NCBI GenBank assembly: GCA_963702595.1
Contig: CAVPDC010000024.1
Location: forward strand, 1-64,000
Direction: 5' to 3'
DNA: 64,000 nucleotides
From: JALORV01 sp963702595
GTDB taxonomy: Bacteria; Pseudomonadota; Gammaproteobacteria; Burkholderiales; Burkholderiaceae_F
Part shown: positions 36,090-45,619 of the stretch, in pieces
Layout of the letters: each line of letters opens with the position of its first letter
Position numbering within the stretch: the stretch's first letter is position 1
The notes under the pieces: generated by a model
What the model saw: the letters and a program-made list of their open reading frames with translations, nothing else
The model's database searches: none
Told to the model about the DNA's origin: nothing
Made by a program: the position numbers and the translations under genes

Positions 36090-37349
36090 TCAGACTTCGA
36101 GCAGCAGGCGCGCCGGGTCTTCGAGCGCCTCCTTCATCGTCACCAGCGCCAGAACCGCCTCGCGGCCATCGATGATGCGGTGGTCGTACGACATCGCGAG
36201 GTAATTCATCGGCCGCACCACGACCTGTCCGTTCTCGACGACCGCGCGCTCCTTGGTCGCGTGCACGCCGAGGATCGCGGACTGCGGCGGGTTGATGATC
36301 GGCGTCGACAGCATCGAGCCGAACACACCGCCATTGGAGATCGAGAACGTGCCGCCGGTGAGTTCCTCGAGCGCCAGCTTGCCTTCGCCCGCCCGCTTGC
36401 CGTAGTCGGCGATCTTCTTCTCGATGTCGGCGAACGTCATCTGGTCGGCGTCGCGCAGGATCGGCACCACGAGGCCGCGCGGCGATCCGACCGCGATGCC
36501 GATGTCAAAGAAGCCGTGGTAGACGATGTCGTTGCCGTCGACCGACGCATTGACGACCGGGTACTTCTTCAGCGCCGCCACCGCCGCCTTGACGAAGAAC
36601 GACATGAAGCCGAGCTTCACACCGTGCTCCTTTTCGAAACGGTCCTTGTAGCGGTTGCGCAGGTCCATCAGCGGCTGCATGTTGACTTCGTTGAACGTGG
36701 TCAGAATTGCCGCCGTGGACTGCGACTGCACCAGCCGCTCGGCCACTCGCTGCCGCAGGCGCGACATCGGCACGCGCTGCTCGGGCCGATTGGCCAGGCC
36801 CGAGAGGTCGAGCGGCGCTCTTACTTCCGGAAGCGCCGGCTTCGCGGCCGCTGCGACTGGCACCGGGGTCGGTGCCGGTGCCGTCGCGCCGGCGGCGAGC
36901 GCGCCCAGCACATCACCCTTGGTCACGCGACCATCCTTCCCGGTGCCCGCCACCGATCCCGGCGGCAGCCCGGCATCGGCCATCCGCTTGGCCGCAGAGG
37001 GCATCGCAACACCGGCAGCGGGCGCTGGAGTCGGGACAGCGGACTGCTTCGGCGCTGCCGCAGTCGCGGGTGCGGCAGCCGGCGCGGGTGCTGCGGCCAT
37101 TGCCTTGCCTTCCGTGTCGACCGTCGCGATGACCTCACCTGCGACAACCGTCGCGCCGTCGACCTTGATGATCTCTCCGAGCACGCCGGCGGCGGGCGCA
37201 GGGACTTCCAGCACCACCTTGTCGGTCTCGATCTCGATCAGGATCTCGTCCATCGCGACGGCGTCGCCGGGCTTCTTCTTCCACTGCAGCAGCGTGGCTT
37301 CCGCCACCGACTCGGACAGCTGTGGAACCTTGACCTCTACGAGTGCCAT
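36090..37349 (-). CDS. odhB: 2-oxoglutarate dehydrogenase E2, dihydrolipoyl succinyltransferase
   Basis: The E2 core of the 2-oxoglutarate dehydrogenase complex, transferring succinyl from lipoamide to CoA. A lipoyl domain (EIETDKVVLEVPAP with the lipoylated Lys) is followed by Ala/Pro linkers, a peripheral subunit-binding domain (PSAKRMADAGLPPGSVAGTG around AKRMA) and a catalytic domain with YDHRIIDGREA. 419 residues, usual length. The 132-bp gap to odhA contains a perfect hairpin. Confidence 0.96.
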   Translation of the reverse strand: MALVEVKVPQLSESVAEATLLQWKKKPGDAVAMDEILIEIETDKVVLEVPAPAAGVLGEIIKVDGATVVAGEVIATVDTEGKAMAAAPAPAAAPATAAAPKQSAVPTPAPAAGVAMPSAAKRMADAGLPPGSVAGTGKDGRVTKGDVLGALAAGATAPAPTPVPVAAAAKPALPEVRAPLDLSGLANRPEQRVPMSRLRQRVAERLVQSQSTAAILTTFNEVNMQPLMDLRNRYKDRFEKEHGVKLGFMSFFVKAAVAALKKYPVVNASVDGNDIVYHGFFDIGIAVGSPRGLVVPILRDADQMTFADIEKKIADYGKRAGEGKLALEELTGGTFSISNGGVFGSMLSTPIINPPQSAILGVHATKERAVVENGQVVVRPMNYLAMSYDHRIIDGREAVLALVTMKEALEDPARLLLEV

Positions 37350-37421
37350 CTTCTTCTTTCCGGAATGTGCGTTGATCGCGCGCTGCCTGCGTGGCGCCGA
37401 TCGGCCTGCGGAAGCGTGGGA

Positions 37422-37441
37422 TCGGGGCGTTGCCGCCCCGA
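37422..37441 (-). repeat. 8-bp perfect hairpin between odhA and odhB
   Basis: TCGGGGCG and CGCCCCGA pair around a TTGC loop. No T-run follows on the transcribed strand, so an mRNA stability or processing element is more likely than a terminator. Confidence 0.45.
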
Positions 37442-37481
37442 GGGCACACGCGACCGGCGCCGACCGCGACCGGTGCGCGCG

Positions 37482-40349
37482 TTATTTGTTCAGTACCAGT
37501 CCCTTGAGCTTTCCGAACGCCGTATCGAGCAGCGCCTTCTGCTGCTCGACGTGCTTCGCGTAGTAGCCGGCCGCCGGCGAAGCGGAAGGCGCGCGCCCCG
37601 CGTAGCCGAGCTTCTGGCCCTCGACCATGTTCTCGAGCAGGTGATGCTGCGTGTAGAACCACGAACCCTGGTTGGCGGGTTCGTCCTGGCACCACACGAC
37701 CTCGGTCGCGTTCGGATACTTGCGGAACTCCGTCGCCAGTGCCTTGTGCGGGAACGGGTAAAGCTGCTCGATGCGCAGCAGCACCACGTCGTCTTCCTTG
37801 CGCTCGCGTCGCGTGTGCAGGAGGTCGTAGTAGACCTTGCCCGAGCACAGGACGATGCGCTTGACCTTCTTGGCTTCGATCGACGCGTCGCGCTCGCCGA
37901 TGACGGTCAGGAACTCACCCCGGGAGAGTTCGGTGAGCTCGGAGGCCGCGTCCTTGTTACGCAACAGTGACTTCGGCGTCATGATGACCAGCGGCTTGCG
38001 GAACAGCCGGATCATCTGCCGCCGCAGCAGGTGGAAGATCTGCGCCGCCGTCGTTGGCTGCGCGATCTGCATGTTGTTGTCCGCTGCCAGCTGCAGGAAA
38101 CGCTCCAGCCGCGCCGAGGAGTGCTCCGGGCCCTGCCCTTCATAGCCATGCGGCAGCATCAGCGTCAGGCCGGATTGACGTCCCCACTTGACCTCGCCCG
38201 ATGACAGGAACTGGTCGATGACCACCTGTGCGCCGTTGACGAAGTCGCCGAACTGCGCTTCCCAGATAACCAGCGCGTTGGGCTCGGCGCTGGCATAGCC
38301 GTACTCGAAGGCCAGAACGGCTTCTTCGGACAGCACTGAATCGATGACCGTGAACGGTGCCTGGGTCTCGGAGACGTGCTGCAGCGGGATGAAAGTGCCC
38401 TCGTCCCATTTCTCGCGATTCTGGTCATGCAGTACCGCGTGGCGGTGCGTAAAGGTCCCGCGCCCGGAGTCCTGGCCGGTGATGCGCACCGCATAGCCGC
38501 TCGCCACCAGTGAGGCGAACGCGAGGTGTTCGCCCATGCCCCAGTCGAGCGGCTGCTTGCCCTCGGCCATCGCGCGGCGGTCCGCGATCACCTTTTCGAC
38601 CAGCGAATGAGCCTTGAACTGGGGCGGGATCGTCGTGATGCGCTCGCCCAGGCGCTTCAGTTCTGCCAGTGGCACCGCAGTGTCGGCGTGGTCAGTCCAC
38701 TTGCGGTTGAGGAAGGCCGACCAGTCGACCGCAAACTTGCTCTTGTAATTGGTGAGCACCGGGTCCGACGTCGTGCGGCCCTCTTCCATGGCGGCGCGAT
38801 AGGCCTTGATCATTTGCTCCGGCACATCGGCCGCGATCGTGCCCTGGGTCACCAGCTTCTCCGCGTAGACCTTGCGGGTGCCGGGATGGCCGCCGATCTT
38901 CTTGTACATCAGCGGCTGCGTCACGGCCGGGGTGTCCTGCTCGTTGTGGCCAAGGCGACGGAAACAGACGATGTCGACGACCACGTCCAGGTTGAATTGC
39001 TGCCGGTAGTCCATCGCCAGTTGCGTCACGAAGACCACCGCCTCCGGATCGTCGCCGTTCACATGGAAAACCGGCGCCTCGATCATCTTGACGACATCCG
39101 AGCAGTAGATCGTCGACCGCGTGTCGCGCGGGTCCGACGTCGTAAAGCCGATCTGGTTGTTGATGACGATATGCACCGTGCCGCCGGTGCCATAGCCGCG
39201 GGTCTGTGCGAGGTTGAGCGTTTCCATGACCACGCCCTGCCCGGCGAAGGCCGCATCGCCGTGCACCAGCACGGGCAGCACCTTGTCGCCCTCCTCGTCG
39301 CCGCGCCGTTCCTGGCGCGCGCGCACCGAGCCCTCGACCACCGGGTTGACGATCTCGAGGTGCGAGGGGTTGAACGCCAGCGAAAGATGCACCGGACCGC
39401 CCGGCGTCGAGATGTCGCTCGAAAATCCCATGTGGTACTTCACGTCGCCCGCCGGCAGGTCGGAGCCCGACTTGCCCTCGAACTCGGCGAACAGTTCCTT
39501 CGGCATCTTGCCGAGAGTGTTCACGAGTACGTTGAGCCGGCCACGGTGCGCCATGCCGATGACGATCTCTTCCACGCCGGTGGCGCCGGCGCGCTGGATC
39601 AGTTCATCCATCGACGCGATGAAGGTCTCGCCGCCCTCGAGCGAGAAGCGCTTCTGGCCGACATACTTGGTGTGCAGGTAGCGCTCGAGCCCTTCGGCGG
39701 CGGTCACGCGCTCGAGGATGTGGACCTTCTGCTCGGCGGTGAAGCTCGGCGTCGAGCGTGTCGACTCCAGCCGCTGCTGGATCCAGCGCTTCTGCGCCGG
39801 GTCGGAGATGTACATGTACTCGGCGCCGACGTTGCCGCAGTAGGTCTGGCGCAGCGCGGTGACGATCTCGCGCAGCGTCATCTGCTCCTGGCCGAAGTAC
39901 GTATTGGACGCCGAGAAGACGGTGTCCATGTCGGCTTCGGTCAGGTCATAGAACCCCGGCTCGAGTTCGGGAATCGCCGGCCGCTCCTGACGTTGCAGCG
40001 GATCGAGGTTGGCCCAGCGATTGCCGAGGAAGCGGTAGGCCGCAATGATCGACTGGACATGGACCTGCTTGCGCGCCACCGACAGATCGGTCGGCGCCAC
40101 CTTGGGCTGGAACGCTCCGGCCTTGGCCCGCTGCGCAAAGGACTCAACGATCGGCGCATGCGCGACGTCGCGCGAACTGGCCGAGCCATCGGCGGCCGGC
40201 ACCAGCTGCATCTGGTCGAAGTAGGCGCGCCACTTGTCGGGCACGGAGCCCGGGTTGTCGAGGTAGCGCTCGTAGAGCTCCTCGACGTAAGGCGCATTGC
40301 CGCCAAACAGGTACGAATTGACCTGGAACTGTCGCATCATCGCCTTCAC
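37482..40349 (-). CDS. odhA: 2-oxoglutarate dehydrogenase E1
   Basis: The TPP-dependent E1 that decarboxylates 2-oxoglutarate. The 955-residue length and layout match SucA/OdhA: N-terminal E2-binding segment (SYLFGGNAPYVEELYERYL around NAPYVEEL), HRGRLNVLVN, the TPP-binding region GDAAFAGQG, and the transketolase-like second half (HGYEGQGPEHSSARLER around GPEHSSAR). In most betaproteobacteria this gene directly follows gltA; here its 5' side faces a divergent gene cluster across 281 bp. Confidence 0.97.
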   Translation of the reverse strand: MKAMMRQFQVNSYLFGGNAPYVEELYERYLDNPGSVPDKWRAYFDQMQLVPAADGSASSRDVAHAPIVESFAQRAKAGAFQPKVAPTDLSVARKQVHVQSIIAAYRFLGNRWANLDPLQRQERPAIPELEPGFYDLTEADMDTVFSASNTYFGQEQMTLREIVTALRQTYCGNVGAEYMYISDPAQKRWIQQRLESTRSTPSFTAEQKVHILERVTAAEGLERYLHTKYVGQKRFSLEGGETFIASMDELIQRAGATGVEEIVIGMAHRGRLNVLVNTLGKMPKELFAEFEGKSGSDLPAGDVKYHMGFSSDISTPGGPVHLSLAFNPSHLEIVNPVVEGSVRARQERRGDEEGDKVLPVLVHGDAAFAGQGVVMETLNLAQTRGYGTGGTVHIVINNQIGFTTSDPRDTRSTIYCSDVVKMIEAPVFHVNGDDPEAVVFVTQLAMDYRQQFNLDVVVDIVCFRRLGHNEQDTPAVTQPLMYKKIGGHPGTRKVYAEKLVTQGTIAADVPEQMIKAYRAAMEEGRTTSDPVLTNYKSKFAVDWSAFLNRKWTDHADTAVPLAELKRLGERITTIPPQFKAHSLVEKVIADRRAMAEGKQPLDWGMGEHLAFASLVASGYAVRITGQDSGRGTFTHRHAVLHDQNREKWDEGTFIPLQHVSETQAPFTVIDSVLSEEAVLAFEYGYASAEPNALVIWEAQFGDFVNGAQVVIDQFLSSGEVKWGRQSGLTLMLPHGYEGQGPEHSSARLERFLQLAADNNMQIAQPTTAAQIFHLLRRQMIRLFRKPLVIMTPKSLLRNKDAASELTELSRGEFLTVIGERDASIEAKKVKRIVLCSGKVYYDLLHTRRERKEDDVVLLRIEQLYPFPHKALATEFRKYPNATEVVWCQDEPANQGSWFYTQHHLLENMVEGQKLGYAGRAPSASPAAGYYAKHVEQQKALLDTAFGKLKGLVLNK

Positions 40350-40546
40350 CTTTCAGAACGAGTTTCTCGTTGAAGATGCCCGGCGTGGCGGTCGCGAAGC
40401 CTCCTGCGCCGGCGACAACGCGCTCCGGATTCCGGTGCCGTTGCCGAGAGCACCGGCAGCAATCGAGGGCCGCCGGCGGCAAGCGCGGGATGCTACCACT
40501 GCACGGGCGGATTTCATCCTGGTGTGGCGCGGATGCCGCGTCGACT

Positions 40547-40573
40547 CGGGCGGCGAGCGAACGACGCCGCCCG
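40547..40573 (+). promoter_or_regulatory. Inverted repeat in odhA / KorC-like divergent promoter region
   Basis: CGGGCGGCG and CGCCGCCCG form a perfect 9-bp inverted repeat with a 9-base spacer, centred about 70 bp upstream of the GTG at 40631. A TACACT sequence (40578-40583), possibly a -10 box, follows directly. It could be an operator or a transcribed stem; neither is proven. Confidence 0.35.
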
Positions 40574-40630
40574 GGAATACACTCCCGCGCACCACAAAAC
40601 TCGCCGCCAAGACGGACGAGGAGGAGACAC

Positions 40631-42451
40631 GTGCAAGCGACGGACATCCGTCGTCCCGACTACTTTCATCGAGTCGTGGACTGCCAGTGGGCGTGCCCGG
40701 CGCACACCCCCGTTCCCGAGTACATCCGACTGATCGCGAGCGGGCGTTACACCGATGCCTACATGGTCAATTGGCAGTCGAATGTCTTTCCCGGCATCCT
40801 CGGACGGACCTGTGATCGACCCTGCGAGCCGGCCTGCCGCCGCGGACGCGTCGAGGAAAACCAGGTCACGCGACCCGAACCGGTGGCGATCTGCCGGCTG
40901 AAGCGCGTTGCGGCGGACCTCAAGGGTGATATTCAGCGCAGGTTGCCGAAGCGGGCCGCACGGCGGAACGGCAAACGAATCGCCTGCGTCGGCGCCGGAC
41001 CGGCCTCGCTGACTGTTGCCCGCGACCTTGCCCCTCTTGGTTATGAGGTCATTGTCTTTGACCAGGACCCGAAGGCTGGCGGCATGGTCCGCACGCAGAT
41101 TCCCCGCTTCCGGCTGCCGGAAGAAGTCATCGACGAAGAAACCGGCTACGTGCTCGCGCTCGGCGTCGAATTCCGCGGCGGCGTGCGCATCGATTCGATG
41201 AAGGCGATACTCGCCGAAGGCTATGACGCGGTCTTCGTCGGCTCCGGCGCGCCGCGCGGGCGCGATCTCGACATGCCGGGCCGCCGCGAAGCCGCCGCGC
41301 ATATCCATATTGGCATCGACTGGCTCTCGTCCGTCTCCTTCGGGCACGTCACGAAAGCAGGCAAACGCGTCATCGTGCTTGGCGGCGGCAACACGGCGAT
41401 GGATTGCTGCCGGACCGCGCGCCGGCTGGGCGGCGAGGACGTAAAGGTCATCGTGCGTTCCGGTTTTGAGGAAATGAAGGCCTCGCCATGGGAGAAGGAG
41501 GACGCGCAGCACGAAGGCATTCCGATCCTCAACTTCCTAGTGCCCAAGGCGTTCCTGCACGTCAGCGGCCGCCTGACCGGCATGACCTTCGGCAAGGTGA
41601 AGGCCGTCTACGACGAGCGCGGCCGGCGCTCGCTGGTGCCAACTGGGGAGCCGGACCAGACCTTCGCGTGCGACGAAGTCCTGGTCGCCGTCGGACAGGA
41701 AAACGCCTTCCCATGGATCGAGCGCGACGCGGGGATCAGGTTCGACGACAGCGGCATGCCGGTGCTCGATACCACCACTCTGCAGTCGTCGCTGCCTAAC
41801 GTATTCTTTGGCGGCGACGCGGCGCTCGGACCCAAGAACATCATCTGGGCCGTCGCGCAGGGCCATGATGCGGCCGTGTCGATCGACAAGTTCCTGCACG
41901 GCGAGGACGTGCACGAGCGCCCTGCCCCGGGTGTGACACTCGTGTCGCAGAAGATGGGCATCCACGAGTGGAGCTATGACAACGAGGTCGCGCCCGATAC
42001 GCGCTTCAAGGTGCCCTGGCGCGATGTCAATCAGGCGTTGCGGAGCATCAAGATCGAAGTCGAACTCGGATTCGACGCCGCCACGGCGTGGAAGGAGGCC
42101 CAGCGCTGCCTCAACTGCGACGTGCAGACGGTTTTCAGCGCGGCGCAGTGCATCGAGTGCGATGCCTGCGTGGACGTCTGCCCGACCGACTGCATCAACT
42201 TCATCACGAACGGCGAGGAGTCGGAACTCCGACGGCGGCTGCGCGCGCCCGCGCAGAACCCGGAACAGGCGCTGTATGTCTCGAGCGAACTGAAAACCGG
42301 CCGCGTCATGGTCAAGGACGAGGATGTCTGCCTGCATTGCGGCCTGTGCGCCGAGCGATGCCCCACCGGCGCGTGGGACATGCAGCGCTTCCGGCTCGAC
42401 GTGACGCATGCCGGACGCGGTTGCCGCGTGAAGCACAAGGAGGCCGCCTGA
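40631..42451 (+). CDS. FAD/NAD(P)-dependent reductase subunit with two ferredoxin-type 4Fe-4S sites (KorC/GltD-like)
   Basis: A 606-residue electron-transfer flavoprotein. In order: a Cys-rich GltD/DPD-type Fe-S domain at about 14-60 (CQWACPAHTPVPEY, CDRPCEPAC), an FAD site near 118 (VGAGPASL), an NAD(P) site near 251 (LGGGNTAMD), and two C-terminal 4Fe-4S motifs near 506 (CIECDACVDVCP) and 566 (CLHCGLCAERCP). GTG start is supported by a GGAGGAG site; the open frame further upstream is intergenic. It precedes and overlaps the OFOR genes, so it probably links ferredoxin-level electrons to NAD(P)H, as described for the KorC subunit of 2-oxoglutarate:NADP+ oxidoreductase. Confidence 0.85.
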   Translation: MQATDIRRPDYFHRVVDCQWACPAHTPVPEYIRLIASGRYTDAYMVNWQSNVFPGILGRTCDRPCEPACRRGRVEENQVTRPEPVAICRLKRVAADLKGDIQRRLPKRAARRNGKRIACVGAGPASLTVARDLAPLGYEVIVFDQDPKAGGMVRTQIPRFRLPEEVIDEETGYVLALGVEFRGGVRIDSMKAILAEGYDAVFVGSGAPRGRDLDMPGRREAAAHIHIGIDWLSSVSFGHVTKAGKRVIVLGGGNTAMDCCRTARRLGGEDVKVIVRSGFEEMKASPWEKEDAQHEGIPILNFLVPKAFLHVSGRLTGMTFGKVKAVYDERGRRSLVPTGEPDQTFACDEVLVAVGQENAFPWIERDAGIRFDDSGMPVLDTTTLQSSLPNVFFGGDAALGPKNIIWAVAQGHDAAVSIDKFLHGEDVHERPAPGVTLVSQKMGIHEWSYDNEVAPDTRFKVPWRDVNQALRSIKIEVELGFDAATAWKEAQRCLNCDVQTVFSAAQCIECDACVDVCPTDCINFITNGEESELRRRLRAPAQNPEQALYVSSELKTGRVMVKDEDVCLHCGLCAERCPTGAWDMQRFRLDVTHAGRGCRVKHKEAA

Positions 42452-44349
42452 TGAACGTTCCGAAGGACGGCCGAACCCGGACCGAGGGCGCGGCACGCGC
42501 CGCTCGCCCTGTGCGGATCTCTGCCGTCAACGACTTCGTCGTCAAGTTTGCCAACGTCAATGGCTCCGGATCGGCCTCGGCCAACGAGCTGTTCGCCCGG
42601 AGCATCCTGCGCATGGGTGTTCCGGTGTCGCCGCGCAACATCTTTCCCTCGAATATCCAGGGCTTGCCGACCTGGTACGAAGTTCGAGTCACCGAACAGG
42701 GGCATCTCGGGCGGCGCGGTGGGGTCGACCTGATGGTGGCGATGAACCCGCAGACCTGGGACCGCGACCTCAAGGAAATCGAACCCGGCGGCTACCTGCT
42801 GTACGACTCGACCCGCCCGACGCCGCCGAGCCGCCTGAGGGACGACATCTACATACTGCCGGTGCCGCTCACCGAGATCGCCGCAGCGAAGTTCGCCGAT
42901 CCCAAGGAACGCCAGCTGCTGAAGAACATCATGTACGTTGGCGTGCTGGCGGCCACACTCGGCATCGAGCCTGAGGTCATCGCCCAACTGCTCGGCGAGC
43001 AGTACAAGGGCAAGGACCGGCTGGTCAAGCCCAACCTCGAAGCGTTCATGACGGGCCTGCACTACGGCCGCGAGCACCTCGAAGACGCGACTCAACTGCG
43101 GATTGTGCGCAGCGACAAGGTCGGCGACCGGATCTTCGTCGAAGGCAATGCGGCGACTGCGCTTGGCTGCGTCTACGGGGGCGCCACCGTCTGCGCCTGG
43201 TATCCGATCACGCCATCGACCTCGGTGGCCGAGGCGTTCCAGAAGTACTGCGCCAAGTTTCGCGTCGACGCTGCCACCGGACGCAACAAGTACGCGGTGG
43301 TGCAGGCCGAGGACGAGCTGGCGTCCATCGGCATGGTGATCGGCGCCGGCTGGAACGGCGCGCGGGCGTTCACGGCCACCTCGGGCCCCGGCGTGTCTCT
43401 GATGACCGAGTTCATCGGCCTCGCGTACTTCGCCGAAGTGCCGGCGGTGATCATCAACGTGCAGCGCGGCGGACCGTCGACCGGAATGCCGACGCGCACG
43501 CAGCAGTCGGACCTGCTCGCCTGTGCCTACGCCTCGCATGGCGATACCAAGCATGTACTGCTCTTTCCCGAGGACCCGCACGAGTGCTTCGAGTTCTCCG
43601 CCGCCGCTCTCGACCTGGCCGAGCGCCTGCAGACGCCGGTGTTCCTGATGACGGACCTCGACATCGGCATGAACCATCGGCTGTGCCGGCCGTTCAAGTG
43701 GGACGACACCCGGCGCTACGACCGCGGCAAGGTGATGGACACCGCCACGCTCGAATCCGGTGCCGACTTCGGCCGCTACCTCGACGTCGACGGTGACGGC
43801 ATTCCCTACCGGACACTGCCGGGCTCGCATGCGACACGCGGCGCGTACTTCACGCGCGGCTCGACCAAGGACGCTTACGCGCGCTATTCCGAGGTCGGCT
43901 CCGACTACATCTACAACATGGAGCGGCTGCTGCGGAAGTTCGACACCGCCAGAGCACTGGTGCCGCAGCCGATCATCGGGCGCGCGCAAGGCAAGGCCGC
44001 CGCCGGCGTCATCTACTACGGCTCCACCAGCCCGGCGATGGCCGAAGCGCTCGCCCTGCTGCGCGCACAGGACGTCCAACTGGACCACCTGCGCGTGCGC
44101 GCCTTTCCGTTTCCGGACTCCGTCCAGGACTTCATCGCCCGCCACGAGACCGTGTTCGTCGTCGAGCAGAACCGCGATGCACAGTTGCGCACGCTGCTGG
44201 TCAACGAACTCGGGATCGACCCCGCCCGGCTCGTGCCCGTCCTGCACTACGACGGCACGCCGATCACCGCGCGCTTCATCGTCAACGCTGTCGCGGAACG
44301 CGTGCAGGCGCGCAACGTGCGTGCACTCAAGCCCGGCAAGGCGGCCTGA
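42451..44349 (+). CDS. 2-oxoacid:ferredoxin oxidoreductase, fused gamma-alpha subunit (KorA-like, copy 1)
   Basis: A 632-residue protein with the gamma domain (about 25-200) fused to the alpha domain (from about 220), containing the conserved YPITPSTS near 250 and the GPGVSLMTEFIGLAYFAEVP core around SGPGVSL. This architecture is typical of 2-oxoglutarate:ferredoxin oxidoreductases. The start overlaps the previous stop as TGATG; KorB-like beta follows after 10 bp. Substrate is likely 2-oxoglutarate given neighbours, but pyruvate, branched-chain or aryl 2-oxoacids cannot be excluded from sequence alone. Confidence 0.88.
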   Translation: MNVPKDGRTRTEGAARAARPVRISAVNDFVVKFANVNGSGSASANELFARSILRMGVPVSPRNIFPSNIQGLPTWYEVRVTEQGHLGRRGGVDLMVAMNPQTWDRDLKEIEPGGYLLYDSTRPTPPSRLRDDIYILPVPLTEIAAAKFADPKERQLLKNIMYVGVLAATLGIEPEVIAQLLGEQYKGKDRLVKPNLEAFMTGLHYGREHLEDATQLRIVRSDKVGDRIFVEGNAATALGCVYGGATVCAWYPITPSTSVAEAFQKYCAKFRVDAATGRNKYAVVQAEDELASIGMVIGAGWNGARAFTATSGPGVSLMTEFIGLAYFAEVPAVIINVQRGGPSTGMPTRTQQSDLLACAYASHGDTKHVLLFPEDPHECFEFSAAALDLAERLQTPVFLMTDLDIGMNHRLCRPFKWDDTRRYDRGKVMDTATLESGADFGRYLDVDGDGIPYRTLPGSHATRGAYFTRGSTKDAYARYSEVGSDYIYNMERLLRKFDTARALVPQPIIGRAQGKAAAGVIYYGSTSPAMAEALALLRAQDVQLDHLRVRAFPFPDSVQDFIARHETVFVVEQNRDAQLRTLLVNELGIDPARLVPVLHYDGTPITARFIVNAVAERVQARNVRALKPGKAA

Positions 44350-44359
44350 GGGGACCAAA

Positions 44360-45415
44360 ATGACGTATCTCGCCAAGCCGCGCTTGCACCACCCCGCATT
44401 GCCGACCAATGCGCTCGGTCACACACGGCGCGACTACGAAGGCAAGATCTCTACGCTGTGTGCCGGGTGCGGCCACGACTCGATCTCGGCGGCGATCATC
44501 CAGGCGTGCTGGGAACTGTCGATCGAACCGCACCGCGTGGCCAAGCTGTCGGGCATCGGCTGTTCCTCGAAGACGCCGGACTACTTCCTGGGCATCTCGC
44601 ATGGCTTCAACTCGGTCCACGGCCGCATGCCCTCGGTCATGACCGGTGCGAATCTTGCCAACCGGGACCTCATCTACCTGGGCGTATCGGGCGATGGTGA
44701 TTCGGCGTCGATCGGCCTCGGCCAGTTTGCGCACCTGATCCGGCGCGGCGTCAACATGACCTATATCTGCGAGAACAACGGGGTCTACGGGCTGACCAAG
44801 GGCCAGTTCTCGGCCACCGCCGACCGTGGCTCCAAATCCAAGCGCGGGGCGGTCAACCGTGACGCTGCGATCGACATGGTGTCGCTGGCGCTGCAACTCG
44901 GCATCACCTATGTCGCGCGCAGCTTCTCAGGCGACAAGGACCAGCTCGTGCCGCTGATCAAGGGCGCGCTCAGCCACCGCGGTGCCGCGCTGCTCGACGT
45001 CATCAGCCCATGCGTGGCATTCAACAACCACGCCGGCAGCACCAAGAGCTACGACTACGTGCGCGAGCACAACGACGCCGTCAACCGTCTCGACTTCATG
45101 CCGCGGCGCGAAGGCATCGTGGCCTCGTACGAGCCGGGCGAGGTCATCGAGATCACGCAGCACGACGGCAGCCGGTTGCGGCTGCGCAAGCTCACGGACG
45201 GCTTCGATCCGGGTGACGCGCTGGCGGCGATCAGCCACATCCACCAGCACCACGCGCGCGGCGAGATCGTCACGGGCCTGCTGTACGTCGATCCGTCGGC
45301 CGACGACCTGCACGAGCACCTGAACACGGTGCCCACCCCATTGAACCGGCTGACGGAGACCGACCTCTGTCCGGGGTCTGCCGCGCTTCAACGGCTGAAC
45401 GCCGATCTCGCCTGA
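44360..45415 (+). CDS. 2-oxoacid:ferredoxin oxidoreductase beta subunit (KorB-like, copy 1)
   Basis: The 351-residue TPP- and Fe-S-binding beta subunit. Cluster Cys in LCAGCGHD near residue 34 and GIGCSS; TPP-Mg motif GDGDSASIG near 111 with ENNGVYGLTKGQ. ATG 44360 has a GGGGA ribosome-binding site; the open frame further upstream is a shadow. Together with the preceding two genes it makes a complete three-subunit enzyme candidate. Confidence 0.9.
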   Translation: MTYLAKPRLHHPALPTNALGHTRRDYEGKISTLCAGCGHDSISAAIIQACWELSIEPHRVAKLSGIGCSSKTPDYFLGISHGFNSVHGRMPSVMTGANLANRDLIYLGVSGDGDSASIGLGQFAHLIRRGVNMTYICENNGVYGLTKGQFSATADRGSKSKRGAVNRDAAIDMVSLALQLGITYVARSFSGDKDQLVPLIKGALSHRGAALLDVISPCVAFNNHAGSTKSYDYVREHNDAVNRLDFMPRREGIVASYEPGEVIEITQHDGSRLRLRKLTDGFDPGDALAAISHIHQHHARGEIVTGLLYVDPSADDLHEHLNTVPTPLNRLTETDLCPGSAALQRLNADLA

Positions 45416-45438
45416 GCGCAGTCCACTTCGCACAATGA

Positions 45439-45558
45439 CGGGCCTGAGGCCCGGCTATCGGTCGCCGGCCGGCAACGGCGCGCGTGCCGTTGCCCCAGAT
45501 CAATGCCTCTGTCGCATTCAGGGCCGATGCTCTTGCCTACGTGAGGCTTTCCGCCTCA
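45439..45558 (+). repeat. Three stem-loops in the 204-bp gap before the NfnA-like gene
   Basis: Stems: CGGGCC/GGCCCG (45439-45453, TGA loop); GGCAACGGC/GCCGTTGCC (45471-45494, perfect 9 bp, 6-base loop); TGAGGC/GCCTCA (45542-45558). There is no T-run after any of them. No gene is seen in 45416-45619. The first two could mark a boundary after the KorB-like gene; the third lies in the leader of the next gene. Confidence 0.45.
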
Positions 45559-45619
45559 TCGCCCGCGGCAACCTCGCGCAGACGAGGGCGCGGGATCACG
45601 CAGCGCACGGGAGAGCACC

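Noticed and set aside
42031..44409. 792-codon open frame antisense to the OFOR gamma-alpha gene
   Set aside because: No recognisable domain; it mirrors the codon pattern of the intact gene on the plus strand.
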